Assembly: GCA_023489135.1 (NCBI GenBank)
Contig: JAMDCE010000411.1
Span: 1-15,690, forward strand
Direction: 5' to 3'
Source of the DNA: Chloroflexota bacterium
GTDB lineage: Bacteria > Chloroflexota > Chloroflexia > JAMDCE01
DNA: 15,690 bases
In this document: in pieces, positions 6,978 through 14,800 of the stretch
Position numbering within the stretch: the stretch's first letter is position 1
How the letters are laid out: every line of letters begins with the position of its first letter
Translations under genes and position numbers: made by a program
Notes under the pieces: model-generated
Database searches by the model: none
The model's input: only the letters and a program-made list of their open reading frames with translations
What the model was told of the DNA's origin: nothing

Positions 6978-8171
6978 ATGGATCTCACCAGTTTAGATCT
7001 CCGGCCCGTGGAGATCGAGGCTTGCCTGGCGGCCCGGGCCCTGTTGGTCTATAACTCCAAAGGGCCTTTCGGCCTGCCACGCGTCGCCGCCTGGGGATAT
7101 CCTGAACCATATACCAGGGATTTGCTTATCGCCTCTCTGGGCGCCCTCCTCCTGGAAGAAGACATCTTCCTGGATATGGTGCGCCGGATGTTCTCCGTCC
7201 TGGCGCGTAACCAATCGCCCCTTGGACTTATCCCGACAGTGGCCAGCGATCCGCACGACCGCGGCGCTTCCGATACCACTCCTCTTTATTTGATGGCGCT
7301 GGCGGCCTACCGGTTCGTCAGTGGAGAAACCGGTTTTCACGAAGCAGAGGCCCGCCGATCAATGGAGTGGCTTCACTACCAGAGCCCTGACGATCGCATA
7401 ATGCTAGCTCAGTATCCCACCACGGACTGGATGGACGAGCTGCAGGTAGGTGGATATGCACTTTTCATTAACACCATCCTGTACGCCGATCTTCTCCTCT
7501 GGGGTGAACCAGCTCGCGCCGCCGCCCTGAAACGGTTCTTGAATCTGCCCTACAATGTCCACGCTAAAGAAAAGGGGCTGGCCATTGAGGGACGCCCCTA
7601 TTTCGCCCATTACGCTTTCAAAGAGAGAGGCTCAGAGAGATTCGACCTGCTTGGGAATTGCCTGGCCGTTCTCTTTGGACTGGTGCCCAAGGAGAGGGCC
7701 GAGGCGATTCTCGACCATATCCGGGACTCGCTAGAGACGCTGAACGCACGGAACGATCTGGCGCCCGGGCTAGTCCCCTGTCTCTTCCCTTATGTCCTGC
7801 CCGGAGACCTCGACTGGGACGATCGCTACTTCATCTTCTGCCAGCCAGGGCACTATCACAACGGCGGTGTCTGGCCTTTCACATGGGCCTTCTACATCGT
7901 GGCCTTGGTCAAGGCTGGCCGGCTATCTGCGGCACGGAGCCAACTGGAGGACCTGACGGCGGCCATCAAGCTGTCCAAACACCCCCAACTCAACTGGGGC
8001 TTCAACGAATGGCTCGATGCGCAGTCGGGCCACCCCAGGGGAGAGGACTGGCAGAGTTGGTCGGCGGGAATGTATCTTTTCGCGGCTATCGCCGTGGCCC
8101 AGGGCAGAGTGCCCATTTTCGACCTGCCTATCTTCGCCCTGGAGCCACAGCCTCTCCTAGCTAGTTCCTGA
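6978..8171 (+). CDS. Six-hairpin glycosidase, GH100 invertase-like
   Basis: The product has 397 residues, no signal peptide and no membrane segment, so it is probably cytoplasmic. Its segments fit an (alpha/alpha)6-barrel glycosidase: YTRDLLIASLGALL near 45-58, SPLGLIPTVASD, GASDTTPLYLMALAAYRF near 95-112, QYPTTDWMDELQVGGYALF, GGVWPFTWAFYIVALVKAGR and GFNEWLDAQSG…SWSAGMYLFA near the C-terminus. The last segment and the 'DTTPLY' segment resemble neutral/alkaline invertases (GH100) and amylo-alpha-1,6-glucosidase relatives. A role in sucrose or related sugar metabolism is an inference, and I cannot assign the catalytic acid with certainty. The codon just before ATG 6978 is TTG (6975), which has better spacing (7 bases) to GAGG at 6964-6967, so the true start may be one codon earlier. 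The next gene converges on it, 50 bases away; a glycosyltransferase neighbour fits a carbohydrate role. Confidence 0.75.
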   Translation: MDLTSLDLRPVEIEACLAARALLVYNSKGPFGLPRVAAWGYPEPYTRDLLIASLGALLLEEDIFLDMVRRMFSVLARNQSPLGLIPTVASDPHDRGASDTTPLYLMALAAYRFVSGETGFHEAEARRSMEWLHYQSPDDRIMLAQYPTTDWMDELQVGGYALFINTILYADLLLWGEPARAAALKRFLNLPYNVHAKEKGLAIEGRPYFAHYAFKERGSERFDLLGNCLAVLFGLVPKERAEAILDHIRDSLETLNARNDLAPGLVPCLFPYVLPGDLDWDDRYFIFCQPGHYHNGGVWPFTWAFYIVALVKAGRLSAARSQLEDLTAAIKLSKHPQLNWGFNEWLDAQSGHPRGEDWQSWSAGMYLFAAIAVAQGRVPIFDLPIFALEPQPLLASS

Positions 8172-8221
8172 CGAGTGAGCAATGGGTTAAGGATTAGGGG
8201 ATATGGGCTGATGACCGCGAC

Positions 8222-9406
8222 CTACGCCCAGGAGCAGGCCGCCGAGTACAAATACTGCACCGGGACGGTCACGTCGATCTTCTGCGCCACAAGCTTGACC
8301 ATCTCCTTCGCCACGGAGCGATAATGAAACCGGCGTACGGCGTGGGCGCGGGCTCTCTGGCCCATCTCCTGTCGAAGCCTATCGTCGCCCAGCAAGCGAA
8401 GTAAGTAGCAGGCCAGGTCGTCCACGTCTGCTCTTACGGCGATTGTCTTGGGTTTGTCGAAAACTACCTTCTGCGTGCAGGCAAAGCCCATACTCGGGTG
8501 GACCCAGTCCTCAGATCGCTCGATGCGCCGCGCCACGCCGGCCAGAAACCCGGTGTCATTGTGCAAGACGACCTCTTTAGTGGCCGTCCCCGCCACGGAA
8601 ACGACCGGCTTGCCGCAAGCCTGGGCCTCCACCAGGGGCCGGCCAAAGCCTTCCTGGCGGCTCGGCGCGGCGTAGACGTCGCAGGCGTTGGTAAGGAAGG
8701 GCATGATCTCTCGCGGAAATACTCCCGTTAGGAAGACGACTTTGTGATCGATCCCCAGTTCCACCGCCAACTGCCAGTCCTTTTGGTTCTGCTCTTGCGT
8801 CCGCGGTGCGTCCCAGACCTTGCAAACATACTTCCACTTAGAGTACTCCCCGTCTATCTTAGCCAGGGCTCTCATAACTTCGCGACTTCCTTTACTGGCC
8901 GCGTCTCCACCGATGGTCAGAATCATCTTCTCATCGGAAGCAACTCCCAGCCTTCGCCGGATCATTCGAACGTGGGGATCTTCGGACGACAGCGGCCGAA
9001 ATTCGTCTGTGTGACAGCCTTCCGGTATCACCTCAATGTTGTCGCCTCGCACCCCATCGCGTATGTACACTTCCCGGACCCACTGACTTGTCGCTAGGGT
9101 GAGAGGTAGACTTCCCAGTATGTCGTGATAGTTAGCGACCCAGCCATCGGCGACCAGCCAGGGCACCGGCCGCACGCCGAACTTGAGCGGATGAAGAACG
9201 AGTTGAGGCGTCTCGCCCCACCAGCCAACGCCGATGGCCACGTCCGGTCTGAAGTCCCGGTAGAGCCTCTCTTTTTCCCGATCATCGTGCAAGTTGCAGG
9301 CTACGCATTTCTCGCCGTTCTCTAGCATTCCGCGGTAGAGGGTGTCGCCTTGAACGCTGAAAGAACCCGCGTTGTACGGGTAGTCATAGAGGAGTAATAT
9401 CCTCAC
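8222..9406 (-). CDS. GT4-family glycosyltransferase (GT-B fold)
   Basis: The product has 394 residues and no transmembrane segment. The C-terminal half is a typical Glycos_transf_1 domain: VIPEGCHTDEFRP (126-138), MILTIGGDAASKGSREVMRA (161-180, with the K173 that usually contacts the donor phosphate), and the E-x7-E motif EGFGRPLVE (252-260) followed by AQACGKPVV. The N-terminal half (RILLLYDYPYNAGSFSVQGD) is the acceptor-side Rossmann domain. It should transfer a sugar from a nucleotide donor with retention; the acceptor is unknown. The GTG at 9406 is chosen as start because AAAGGAG lies seven bases upstream; extension to a TTG at 9442 would place the ribosome binding site inside the gene. 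About 35 residues between GFLAG (286-290) and ADVDDLACYL are longer than usual for the family. It is convergent with the glycosidase gene, and no terminator is visible between them. Confidence 0.85.
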   Translation of the reverse strand: MRILLLYDYPYNAGSFSVQGDTLYRGMLENGEKCVACNLHDDREKERLYRDFRPDVAIGVGWWGETPQLVLHPLKFGVRPVPWLVADGWVANYHDILGSLPLTLATSQWVREVYIRDGVRGDNIEVIPEGCHTDEFRPLSSEDPHVRMIRRRLGVASDEKMILTIGGDAASKGSREVMRALAKIDGEYSKWKYVCKVWDAPRTQEQNQKDWQLAVELGIDHKVVFLTGVFPREIMPFLTNACDVYAAPSRQEGFGRPLVEAQACGKPVVSVAGTATKEVVLHNDTGFLAGVARRIERSEDWVHPSMGFACTQKVVFDKPKTIAVRADVDDLACYLLRLLGDDRLRQEMGQRARAHAVRRFHYRSVAKEMVKLVAQKIDVTVPVQYLYSAACSWA

Positions 9407-9670
9407 CAAGCCGCTCCTTTCGCTCGCCCGCTTACCCAGCAAGAACTATGCCATTTGGCTATCCCCGCTCTACCTAACACCGTCCGAAAGCTTGCGCCCT
9501 TTTTCGCAATCTTCCCTATCTTCTCTTCGCTATGAAGAACTGCTCTTTCGGACGTAAGAAGAGCCCGAAGCAGATTTCGCTGTCTTCTGCGTGGCGCCAG
9601 CCAGATCATCGACTCTCTCTCGCCAAGCCACGTCAAGCGAGACTTCTTGGGCAAAGCCATTTGCGACCTG
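9407..9670. other. Divergent intergenic region with a spaced inverted repeat
   Basis: This is the first part of the gap between the minus-strand glycosyltransferase and the plus-strand peptidase. It holds a perfect 10-bp inverted repeat (CGTCCGAAAG at 9481-9490 and CTTTCGGACG at 9545-9554) separated by 54 bases. I see no supported gene and no clear promoter for the glycosyltransferase. Confidence 0.5.
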
Positions 9671-9699
9671 TTGACAAGCTAGCGCCGCCCAAATAGAAT
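9671..9699 (+). promoter_or_regulatory. Sigma70-type promoter of the first M4 peptidase
   Basis: A perfect TTGACA (9671-9676), a 17-base spacer and TAGAAT (9694-9699) form a near-consensus promoter. The start of transcription would be near 9706, giving a leader of about 175 nt before the peptidase. The second peptidase has a promoter with the same two hexamers. Confidence 0.7.
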
Positions 9700-9705
9700 G
9701 AAAAG

Positions 9706-9881
9706 TGGCAGTTAGGCGCTGGCAAGGCAAGGGCGTTCAGAATTATCGCGAAAAGTCGATTATTTTAAGTAGGAAATCCTCGTCGGTGAAAGCTCCGCGG
9801 AGCTACCCCGTTCTTGAGGTAATCGCAAGCACTTCCGAGAGCTTAACCTAGCCATCGGGAGTCTTCGTTCATAGCGTGAGA
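9706..9881 (+). promoter_or_regulatory. Leader of the first M4 peptidase with a palindrome
   Basis: The leader contains the perfect 14-base palindrome AGCTCCGCGGAGCT (9791-9804), flanked by GGT and ACC, which can lengthen the pairing. The ribosome binding site of the peptidase is poor: GGGAG at 9857-9861 is too far from ATG 9882, and only GTGAG lies immediately before it. Some structural or regulatory role of the leader is possible, but nothing matches a class I know. Confidence 0.3.
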
Positions 9882-12800
9882 ATGGCCAAAAAAAGAGCTA
9901 AGGCGGTACTCGTCGTGAGGAGATTCTCAACCTACCTGAGCGTCCTCGTTCTGATCGTGATTCTCCTGGCCAGCTCGGCCGGTCAGGTCGGAGCGACCCC
10001 ACCCGATGGTCCTCCAACAGGTCTCTCTTTGGCTGACCTGCAGCAGGCCGCCGGAGGAGCCCTGGAGATCTCCTGGAACGCCGAGACGGGCATCCCCGAC
10101 TTCCTCGTGGGCCAGATACCCACCGCCAGCCTCGCTCCGGCTGAAGCAGATGCTACTGCTAGGGCAACGGCCTTCCTACGCGCCTATGCTCCCGTCTTCA
10201 AGCTGCAGGACCCCGATGAAGAGTTCTCTGTGGTCAAGAGCGTCCCCGATGAACTGGGAATGACTCACCTCAAGTTCCAGCAGATCTATCAGGGAGTCAA
10301 GGTCTACGGCAGCGATCTGATCGTCCACCTGAAGGGCCAGACCATCACCGCCGTCAACGGCTACTACAGGCCCGGAATCTCCATCTCGTCCACTCCATCC
10401 CTGCTAAGCTCTCAAGCTGAGTCAATCGCTCAGAAGGACTTGACCACCCTTAAGCCCAAGCCTGTTCCTCAGAAGGATGCCAAGGGAGTCGATATTACGC
10501 CTGCCGCTGATCCCTACTCCGAGAATGCTGACGTCTTACCCGGCAAGACGGAGCTTCTGGTCTATGCGGGATCGGACGGGTATCATTTGGTGTGGTCCGT
10601 GCATCTAACGGCGCAGAATCCCATCGGGGGCTGGGTCTACTTCGTCGATGCGCAGTCGGGCCAGGTGGTCTACAGATACAGCACCCTCGAGGATGGTAGA
10701 AACCGCCGCACCTACACCCTGCACAACACCTGGGACTACCCGGGCACTCTCCTCCTGACCGAGAGTAGTCCACCTAGCGCTGACGGCGCCGCCAATGCCG
10801 CCCACAACAACATTGGGATCGTCTACAACTACTACTGGAACACCTTCCATCGCTATAGCTATAACGGGGCCGGCAGCGTCCTCGAATCCAACGTGCATTT
10901 GGGCAGCAACTACAACAATGCTTTCTGGTCCTCAGATGACAACGCCATGTTCTACGGCGACGGGGACGGCGTAATGTTCTCCTCTCTGCCCTACGGTTTG
11001 GATGTGGTCGCCCACGAGCTCACGCATGGCGTGACCGCGAGCGAGGCTAATCTGGCTTACCACAACCAGTCCGGCGCTCTGAACGAATCCTATTCAGACG
11101 TTTTTGGCTCCATGGTCGACCGCGGCGATTGGCTGATAGGCGAAGACGTCTACACTCCCGCAACCCCAGGTGACGCTCTCCGTAGTCTAGCCAATCCCCC
11201 TCTCTATGGCCAGCCGGACCACGTCAACGACTTCGTGGTGAGTTCGGATGATGAGGGAGGCGACTACGGCGGAGTTCATACGAACAGCGGCATTCCCAAT
11301 AAAGCGGCCTACCTGATTGCCTCCGCCATTGGCCGGGAAAAGACAGAGCAGATCTGGTACCGCACTTTGACCCTCTACCTCACCGCGAGCTCCGACTTCA
11401 ACGCCATGCGAACGGCCAGCCTTGCGGCCGCCGCCGATCTGTACGGTTACGCCAGTCCCGAATGGAAAGCGGTGGATAATGGCTTCACCAGCGTCGGCAT
11501 CAGCAGGGTGGTGGCCCAGTCGCCTCACCCTTACGCCAACTCATACGACAATACCTGGACGATCACCAATCCCGATCCGCTGGCCACCTCCACAAAAGTT
11601 CACTTCAGCGCGCTCTCTGTTGAAAGCGGGTGGGACTACGTCTACGTGGAGAACGAGTCCGGAGCTGTACTGCAGACCCTCAGTGGGAAGTACAGCAACT
11701 TCACCAGTGTTGCCGTGCCTGGCCGGACGGTGAAGATAAGGCTCACGTCGGACGCGTCCTACAAATACTGGGGGTTCACCGTCGACAGGGTCATTTCGGC
11801 CGCACGAGCCTCAACCACCTACAGCATTTACTTACCTGTCGTAATGGACAATGCTTACGGAGGCTGGAGCACCGGGGTTGGCATTCGCAATGGCTCGGCC
11901 AGTGCGGGGCCAGTCTACCTTATTTACTACGACGCAATGGGCAACCTTATCTTCGCTGACACCGCGACGGTATCCGGAAACGGCTACTGGGGAGTCGCTC
12001 AAGGCGGCCGCTTCGGGGGAAACTGGGCTGGCTCGGCCGTAGTCCAGAGCAACTCGCCGGTCAAGGTGGAAGTCAACGAGACCGGTCCGGGTGGCAAGGC
12101 TATGGGCTACAATGGGTCCGCCACGGCGTCGACGACCCTTTACTTGCCCGTTGTCTTGGATAACGCCTACGGAGGGTGGACCACGGGAATCGGCCTCAGG
12201 AACACCTCACCCACCGCCGCCTCGGTAACCATTCAGTACTACAATAGCGCCGGAATTCAGGTCGCCTCTGAAACCGCAACCGTTGACGGCAATGGTTATT
12301 GGGGTAACTATCAGGGGGGCAAGCTCGGCTCCGGGTTCGCCGGATCGGCTATCGTTTCCTCTACTAAGTCAGTGGTGGCCATAGTCAACGAAATCAACAC
12401 CTCCGGCGGTTCCATCAGCTACAACGGGTTCAGCGGCGGGTCCACGACCGTCAATTTACCGGTGATTCTAAATAACGCCTACGGAGGCGTGACCACCGGA
12501 GTAGGCATTATGAACGTCGGGTCCAGCCCGGCTTCGGGGTCCATCGCCTATTACAACAGCAACGGGACGCTGAGAACGGCCCAGGCGATTAACCTTTCCG
12601 TCAGGGGGTACGTCGGCCTCTATCAGGGCGGAGGCATTCTTCCCACCGGCTGGGCCGGCTCGGCGGTCATAACGATGAACCAACCGGTGATAGCCGTGGT
12701 CAACGAATCCAAGAGTTCGGGCGACGCCATGGGGTACAGCGGTGTAGGTCCCGGAGCAACGGTGGTCAATCTGCCGGTGGTGATGGACAACGCCTATGGA

Positions 12801-13064
12801 GGCTGGAACACCGGGGCTGGCATCCAGAACACTTCAAGTAGCAGCGCTACGGTGAATGTAGACTACTATAGCAACGCTGGGGTCGTCCTGAACACGGCTT
12901 CGACCGTGGTTCCGGCCAAGGGTTACTGGGGCCTCTATCAGGGTGGAGCTCTAGGCAGTGGCAACGCCGGTTCGGCGAAGATAACCTCGACCCAACCGAT
13001 CGCGGTGGTGGTAAATGAGGCGGGTCCCGGTGGAAGCGCCATCAGTTACAACGGGATGCCGTAG
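9882..13064 (+). CDS. Secreted thermolysin-type (M4) metallopeptidase with CUB-like domain and four C-terminal repeats
   Basis: The product has 1060 residues. A signal peptide (1-~38, basic KKRAK…RR then YLSVLVLIVILLA, cleavage after QVGA) precedes an FTP/PepSY-type inhibitory propeptide. The catalytic domain carries HELTH (H378, E379, H382), NESYSD with the third zinc ligand E402 and D406, and HTNSGIPNKA with the catalytic histidine H466, all typical of M4. Residues ~547-640 resemble a CUB-like beta-sandwich (SGWDYVYVENESGAVL … WGFTVDRV). From ~650 to the end come four tandem repeats of about 104 residues, listed separately. It is therefore an exported zinc endopeptidase that matures by propeptide removal, with a tail likely used for cell-surface or substrate attachment. 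There is no LPxTG or transmembrane anchor. GTG 9876 is an alternative start. A paralogous N-terminus begins at 14857. Confidence 0.93.
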   Translation: MAKKRAKAVLVVRRFSTYLSVLVLIVILLASSAGQVGATPPDGPPTGLSLADLQQAAGGALEISWNAETGIPDFLVGQIPTASLAPAEADATARATAFLRAYAPVFKLQDPDEEFSVVKSVPDELGMTHLKFQQIYQGVKVYGSDLIVHLKGQTITAVNGYYRPGISISSTPSLLSSQAESIAQKDLTTLKPKPVPQKDAKGVDITPAADPYSENADVLPGKTELLVYAGSDGYHLVWSVHLTAQNPIGGWVYFVDAQSGQVVYRYSTLEDGRNRRTYTLHNTWDYPGTLLLTESSPPSADGAANAAHNNIGIVYNYYWNTFHRYSYNGAGSVLESNVHLGSNYNNAFWSSDDNAMFYGDGDGVMFSSLPYGLDVVAHELTHGVTASEANLAYHNQSGALNESYSDVFGSMVDRGDWLIGEDVYTPATPGDALRSLANPPLYGQPDHVNDFVVSSDDEGGDYGGVHTNSGIPNKAAYLIASAIGREKTEQIWYRTLTLYLTASSDFNAMRTASLAAAADLYGYASPEWKAVDNGFTSVGISRVVAQSPHPYANSYDNTWTITNPDPLATSTKVHFSALSVESGWDYVYVENESGAVLQTLSGKYSNFTSVAVPGRTVKIRLTSDASYKYWGFTVDRVISAARASTTYSIYLPVVMDNAYGGWSTGVGIRNGSASAGPVYLIYYDAMGNLIFADTATVSGNGYWGVAQGGRFGGNWAGSAVVQSNSPVKVEVNETGPGGKAMGYNGSATASTTLYLPVVLDNAYGGWTTGIGLRNTSPTAASVTIQYYNSAGIQVASETATVDGNGYWGNYQGGKLGSGFAGSAIVSSTKSVVAIVNEINTSGGSISYNGFSGGSTTVNLPVILNNAYGGVTTGVGIMNVGSSPASGSIAYYNSNGTLRTAQAINLSVRGYVGLYQGGGILPTGWAGSAVITMNQPVIAVVNESKSSGDAMGYSGVGPGATVVNLPVVMDNAYGGWNTGAGIQNTSSSSATVNVDYYSNAGVVLNTASTVVPAKGYWGLYQGGALGSGNAGSAKITSTQPIAVVVNEAGPGGSAISYNGMP
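11829..13061 (+). repeat. Four tandem in-gene repeats encoding ~104-residue domains
   Basis: The units begin at 11829, 12141, 12453 and 12768, spaced 104, 104 and 105 codons; the last has 98 codons. Each encodes the pattern LPVVxDNAYGGW-TG-GI-N … YYnsxG … GYWGxYQGG … AGSAxVxSxxPVxxVVNE … G-xxYNG. The DNA copies have diverged clearly while the protein pattern has not, so the array is old and selected at the protein level. The third unit is the most divergent (NNAYGGVTTG, RGYVGLYQGGG). The first unit opens with YLPVVMDN, resembling the LPLVxxN segment seen near the ends of many Chloroflexota exoproteins. The pattern suggests one beta-rich domain per unit; I do not recognise a named family. Confidence 0.85.
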
Positions 13065-13133
13065 AAAAGCGGTCAGCTTTCGGCGATCAGCCATCAGCAA
13101 GTAGTCAAATATGTTGCGTCGCGAAACATCTGT

Positions 13134-13155
13134 GGGGCACGGCGCGCCGTGCCCC
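13134..13155. repeat. GC-rich perfect palindrome
   Basis: Two 11-base arms (13134-13144 and 13145-13155) are perfectly complementary, reading GGGGCACGGCG and its complement. It is followed by CTACG. Similar 'GGGGCACGG…CCGTGCCCC' elements recur in intergenic DNA of many GC-rich bacteria; the function is unknown. A terminator for the peptidase is unlikely because no T-run follows. Confidence 0.55.
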
Positions 13156-13362
13156 CTACGTCATAGCGTTGATCGAAGACTAGTAGGGGTACCTTCCCCC
13201 TTACCTCTTATCCGAGCGAAAGCTTTAGGCATAGTGTAACCTATTTCGCGCTCTTTTCCGAGTCTATCCCACAACACCTGGGTCTAAGGAGGGAGGCTCA
13301 AGAAAGAAGCACAGCGTTCTGGACACTACCAAGGTTTAAGCTCAAGAGCGGAGGAATGAGCA

Positions 13363-13397
13363 CCCTCCCTGCCTGCGGGGAGGGCTGGGGAGGGGTC
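13363..13397. repeat. Short C-rich/G-rich intergenic hairpin element
   Basis: CCCTCCC at the left pairs with GGGGAGGG at the right around TGCCTGC, followed by GCTGGGGAGGGGTC. This resembles a widespread intergenic 'CCCTCCC…GGGGAGGGGCTGGGGGAGGGG' element. It also supplies the in-frame codons that make the spurious open frame at 13356-13691 look coding. Confidence 0.45.
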
Positions 13398-13467
13398 AAA
13401 CTGGCCCACGCCGTGACCTCCGTACCCCCCTTTTTGAGTTATTCGCCCGTGGTTGGCTCAAGACTAT

Positions 13468-13678
13468 CTCCCGCAGGTACACTACCTGGCCATCATCTCA
13501 AGCAGGTCGTAACCTGCGAGAGAAAGAACAAACCTCCCGCGGGTTATCAGCTGTGTAATAAGATCGGACGGCTAGAGTACCCGCGGGAGATCGTGGCTCT
13601 TTTCTCCTCAGACCTCGTAGAAACCTCCCGCAGGTACACCACCAGGCCATCACCCACCAATGTGGTAACCTGCGGGAG
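13468..13678. repeat. Cluster of three ~55-nt imperfect palindromic repeat units
   Basis: Unit A (13468-13522), unit B (13534-13589) and unit C (13625-13678) each start with CTCCCGC(A/G)GGT and end with the inverted partner (GTAACCTGCGAGAG, GTACCCGCGGGAG, GTAACCTGCGGGAG). Units A and C also share most of their loop (ACACTACCTGGCCATCA and ACACCACCAGGCCATCA), while unit B has a different loop and GC pairs in place of AT in its stem, so paired changes keep the stem. Units B and C are preceded by AAACC or AACC. A further right-hand half arm lies at 13700-13712 (GTGCCGGCGGGAG). It looks like a REP- or MITE-type palindromic element; spacing is unequal. Confidence 0.75.
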
Positions 13679-13724
13679 CACTGGGACGTAAACTCCAGAG
13701 TGCCGGCGGGAGCCTTCTTCCTAC

Positions 13725-13763
13725 TTGTTCTCTGTGTGCCCCCTGTGTCTCCGTGGTGAACAT
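13725..13763. repeat. 'CTGTGTCTCCGTGGTGAA' intergenic element
   Basis: The stretch ends in CTGTGTCTCCGTGGTGAAC. From memory, near-identical strings ('CTCTGTGTCTCTGTGGTGAA') turn up in intergenic DNA of many unrelated bacteria, so this is read as a dispersed repeat and not as part of a gene. Confidence 0.4.
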
Positions 13764-13845
13764 ACATCTCTCCATCAGATTTCGACTGCGTCGCCAAAAC
13801 CGCCAGGGCTTATGCGTTCTAATGAGCGACGCCTGCCTCAAAGCA

Positions 13846-13865
13846 CGTCCTTCTTAGGAAGGACG
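13846..13865. repeat. Perfect 8-bp hairpin
   Basis: CGTCCTTC (13846-13853) and GAAGGACG (13858-13865) enclose the loop TTAG. A third partial copy of the left arm, GGTCCTTC, follows within ten bases and could pair alternatively. No T-run follows, so a terminator is unlikely. Confidence 0.45.
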
Positions 13866-13984
13866 GGATGGTCCTTCGAAGAAGGAGAAGGCCTGCTGCT
13901 GGCGATATCAGCGCCGCCGATAAATGCAGTATTCATGAGCCGTGCCAAAACCGCCATTCGTGTCCCAAACGCGTCTAAACGTAG

Positions 13985-13990
13985 TATAAT
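13985..13990 (+). promoter_or_regulatory. -10 box ahead of the membrane-protein gene
   Basis: A perfect TATAAT lies at 13985-13990, which would start transcription near 13997, about 48 bases before ATG 14045. The -35 position is weak (TGTCCC with an 18-base spacer), so an activator or other contacts may be needed. Confidence 0.5.
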
Positions 13991-14044
13991 TGCCCTGGCC
14001 ATGAGGCTGAAGTCGGACATGTTCCTTACCGGGGAGTTCTAAGA

Positions 14045-14614
14045 ATGGACAGAGCCCAAATCCGGCGAGTCCCACCTCAAGAGTCAGGAGAAGGCCGTGG
14101 CTGGCCCACCAGGAGAAAGGTCATCCTGGCCGTGGTCCTGGCCCTGATGGTCGTGGCCGTAGGCCTGATCGTCCTTCGAGAGACTGGTCCGCTCTCTCTG
14201 GAAGTTCCCGGCGTGCCGGGTTGGGTCGGGAATCAGAAGTTGTTCAAAGCCGCCACAGGAGAGGAAGGCAAGAAACAGATCGGTCAGATGCACGGCCACG
14301 CCTTTGACTTCACCGAGGCTTACGTGGCCGAGTATCGGGGCGGTAGTGGCTCCACCACCGCCTGGATAAGCCGCGTAAAGTCCGACACCGAAGCTCAAGC
14401 GCTGTTGGATGGCATGGTCGCCCGGATCGGGCAGGGGAATGAAACGTTCACCGATTTGCAGCAGTTGACCGTAGACGGTCGGATCGTCTACTCCACCGTG
14501 GGCAACCGGCAGCAACATTACTTCTGGGTCAAAGGAGACACAGTCATCTGGATAGGATTGTCTGCCGCCGACCCGAAGAACCTCCTCCGCAAGGCCCTCA
14601 CCGTGAAGTGGTAG
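14045..14614 (+). CDS. Single-pass membrane protein with extracytoplasmic domain, function unknown
   Basis: The product has 189 residues. A hydrophilic N-terminus with RRK (23-25) precedes one transmembrane segment at about 26-44 (VILAVVLALMVVAVGLIVL), which by the positive-inside rule places the remaining ~145 residues outside. That domain starts with a proline/glycine-rich linker (EVPGVPGWVG) and looks alpha/beta (FDFTEAYVAEYRGGSGSTTAWISRV … HYFWVKGDTVIWIGLSA). I do not recognise the family; small lipoprotein-like 'hypothetical' domains of similar pattern occur in Chloroflexota. There are no cysteines or metal-binding motifs. The start is firm: GGAG at 14033-14036 is eight bases before ATG. 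It sits between two M4 peptidase genes, has its own promoter and terminator, and could be a partner of secreted proteolysis, which is only an inference from position. Confidence 0.8.
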   Translation: MDRAQIRRVPPQESGEGRGWPTRRKVILAVVLALMVVAVGLIVLRETGPLSLEVPGVPGWVGNQKLFKAATGEEGKKQIGQMHGHAFDFTEAYVAEYRGGSGSTTAWISRVKSDTEAQALLDGMVARIGQGNETFTDLQQLTVDGRIVYSTVGNRQQHYFWVKGDTVIWIGLSAADPKNLLRKALTVKW

Positions 14615-14682
14615 AAGGAATCTGTGCGAGGGAGCTGGGCGTTCTTCCGCGGCGAAAACGCCCAAATCCCCAAGTTTAGTGG

Positions 14683-14726
14683 AATGAGGTCAGGAGAGGC
14701 GCCGCGGCGCCTCTCCTGACCTCATT
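14683..14726 (+). terminator. Perfect 22-bp palindrome, probable terminator of the membrane-protein gene
   Basis: The arms 14683-14704 and 14705-14726 are perfectly complementary, beginning AATGAGGTCAGG. It lies 69 bases after the stop codon of the membrane protein and 75 bases before the next promoter. Only TTTG follows, so the U-tract is weak; a long-stem terminator or a barrier between transcription units is the best reading. Arm length equals that of the terminator at 6240. Confidence 0.6.
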
Positions 14727-14800
14727 TGACGTCCGAAGAGGGGAAGGGGTGCTTCCTGATGGAGGTAGAACGATTCTTGAAGAGCGCGCAATCTTCCTTC

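Larger units (their letters stand above)
13065..14044. other. Repeat-rich non-coding region between peptidase and membrane protein
   Basis: No supported gene lies in these 980 bases. The region is a patchwork of short elements: a 'GGTCAGCTTTCGGCGATCAG'-type stretch (13068-13104), a GC palindrome (13134-13155), a CCCTCCC…GGGGAGGGGTC element (13363-13397), three palindromic ~55-nt units (13468-13678), a 'CTGTGTCTCCGTGGTGAA' element (13725-13763), an 8-bp hairpin (13846-13865) and the promoter of the next gene. Several resemble stock intergenic elements that recur across unrelated bacterial genomes, from memory. Confidence 0.6.

Noticed and set aside
9407..9442. TTG 9442 start for the glycosyltransferase
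   Set aside because: The Shine-Dalgarno AAAGGAG lies downstream of it and seven bases before GTG 9406, where the conserved Rossmann strand begins.
13468..13678. CRISPR array
   Set aside because: There are only three units with unequal spacing, each unit is itself a full palindrome with a variable loop, and no cas gene is present.
13356..13691. Plus-strand open frame of 111 codons
   Set aside because: It is built from the C-rich element and the three palindromic units; the GGAGG lies only one base from the ATG, and no protein family is visible.
13725..14042. Plus-strand open frame of 105 codons (and the antisense frame 13838-14020)
   Set aside because: It starts inside a stock intergenic repeat and contains the promoter of the next gene. 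No family is recognisable on either strand, though a decayed remnant cannot be excluded.
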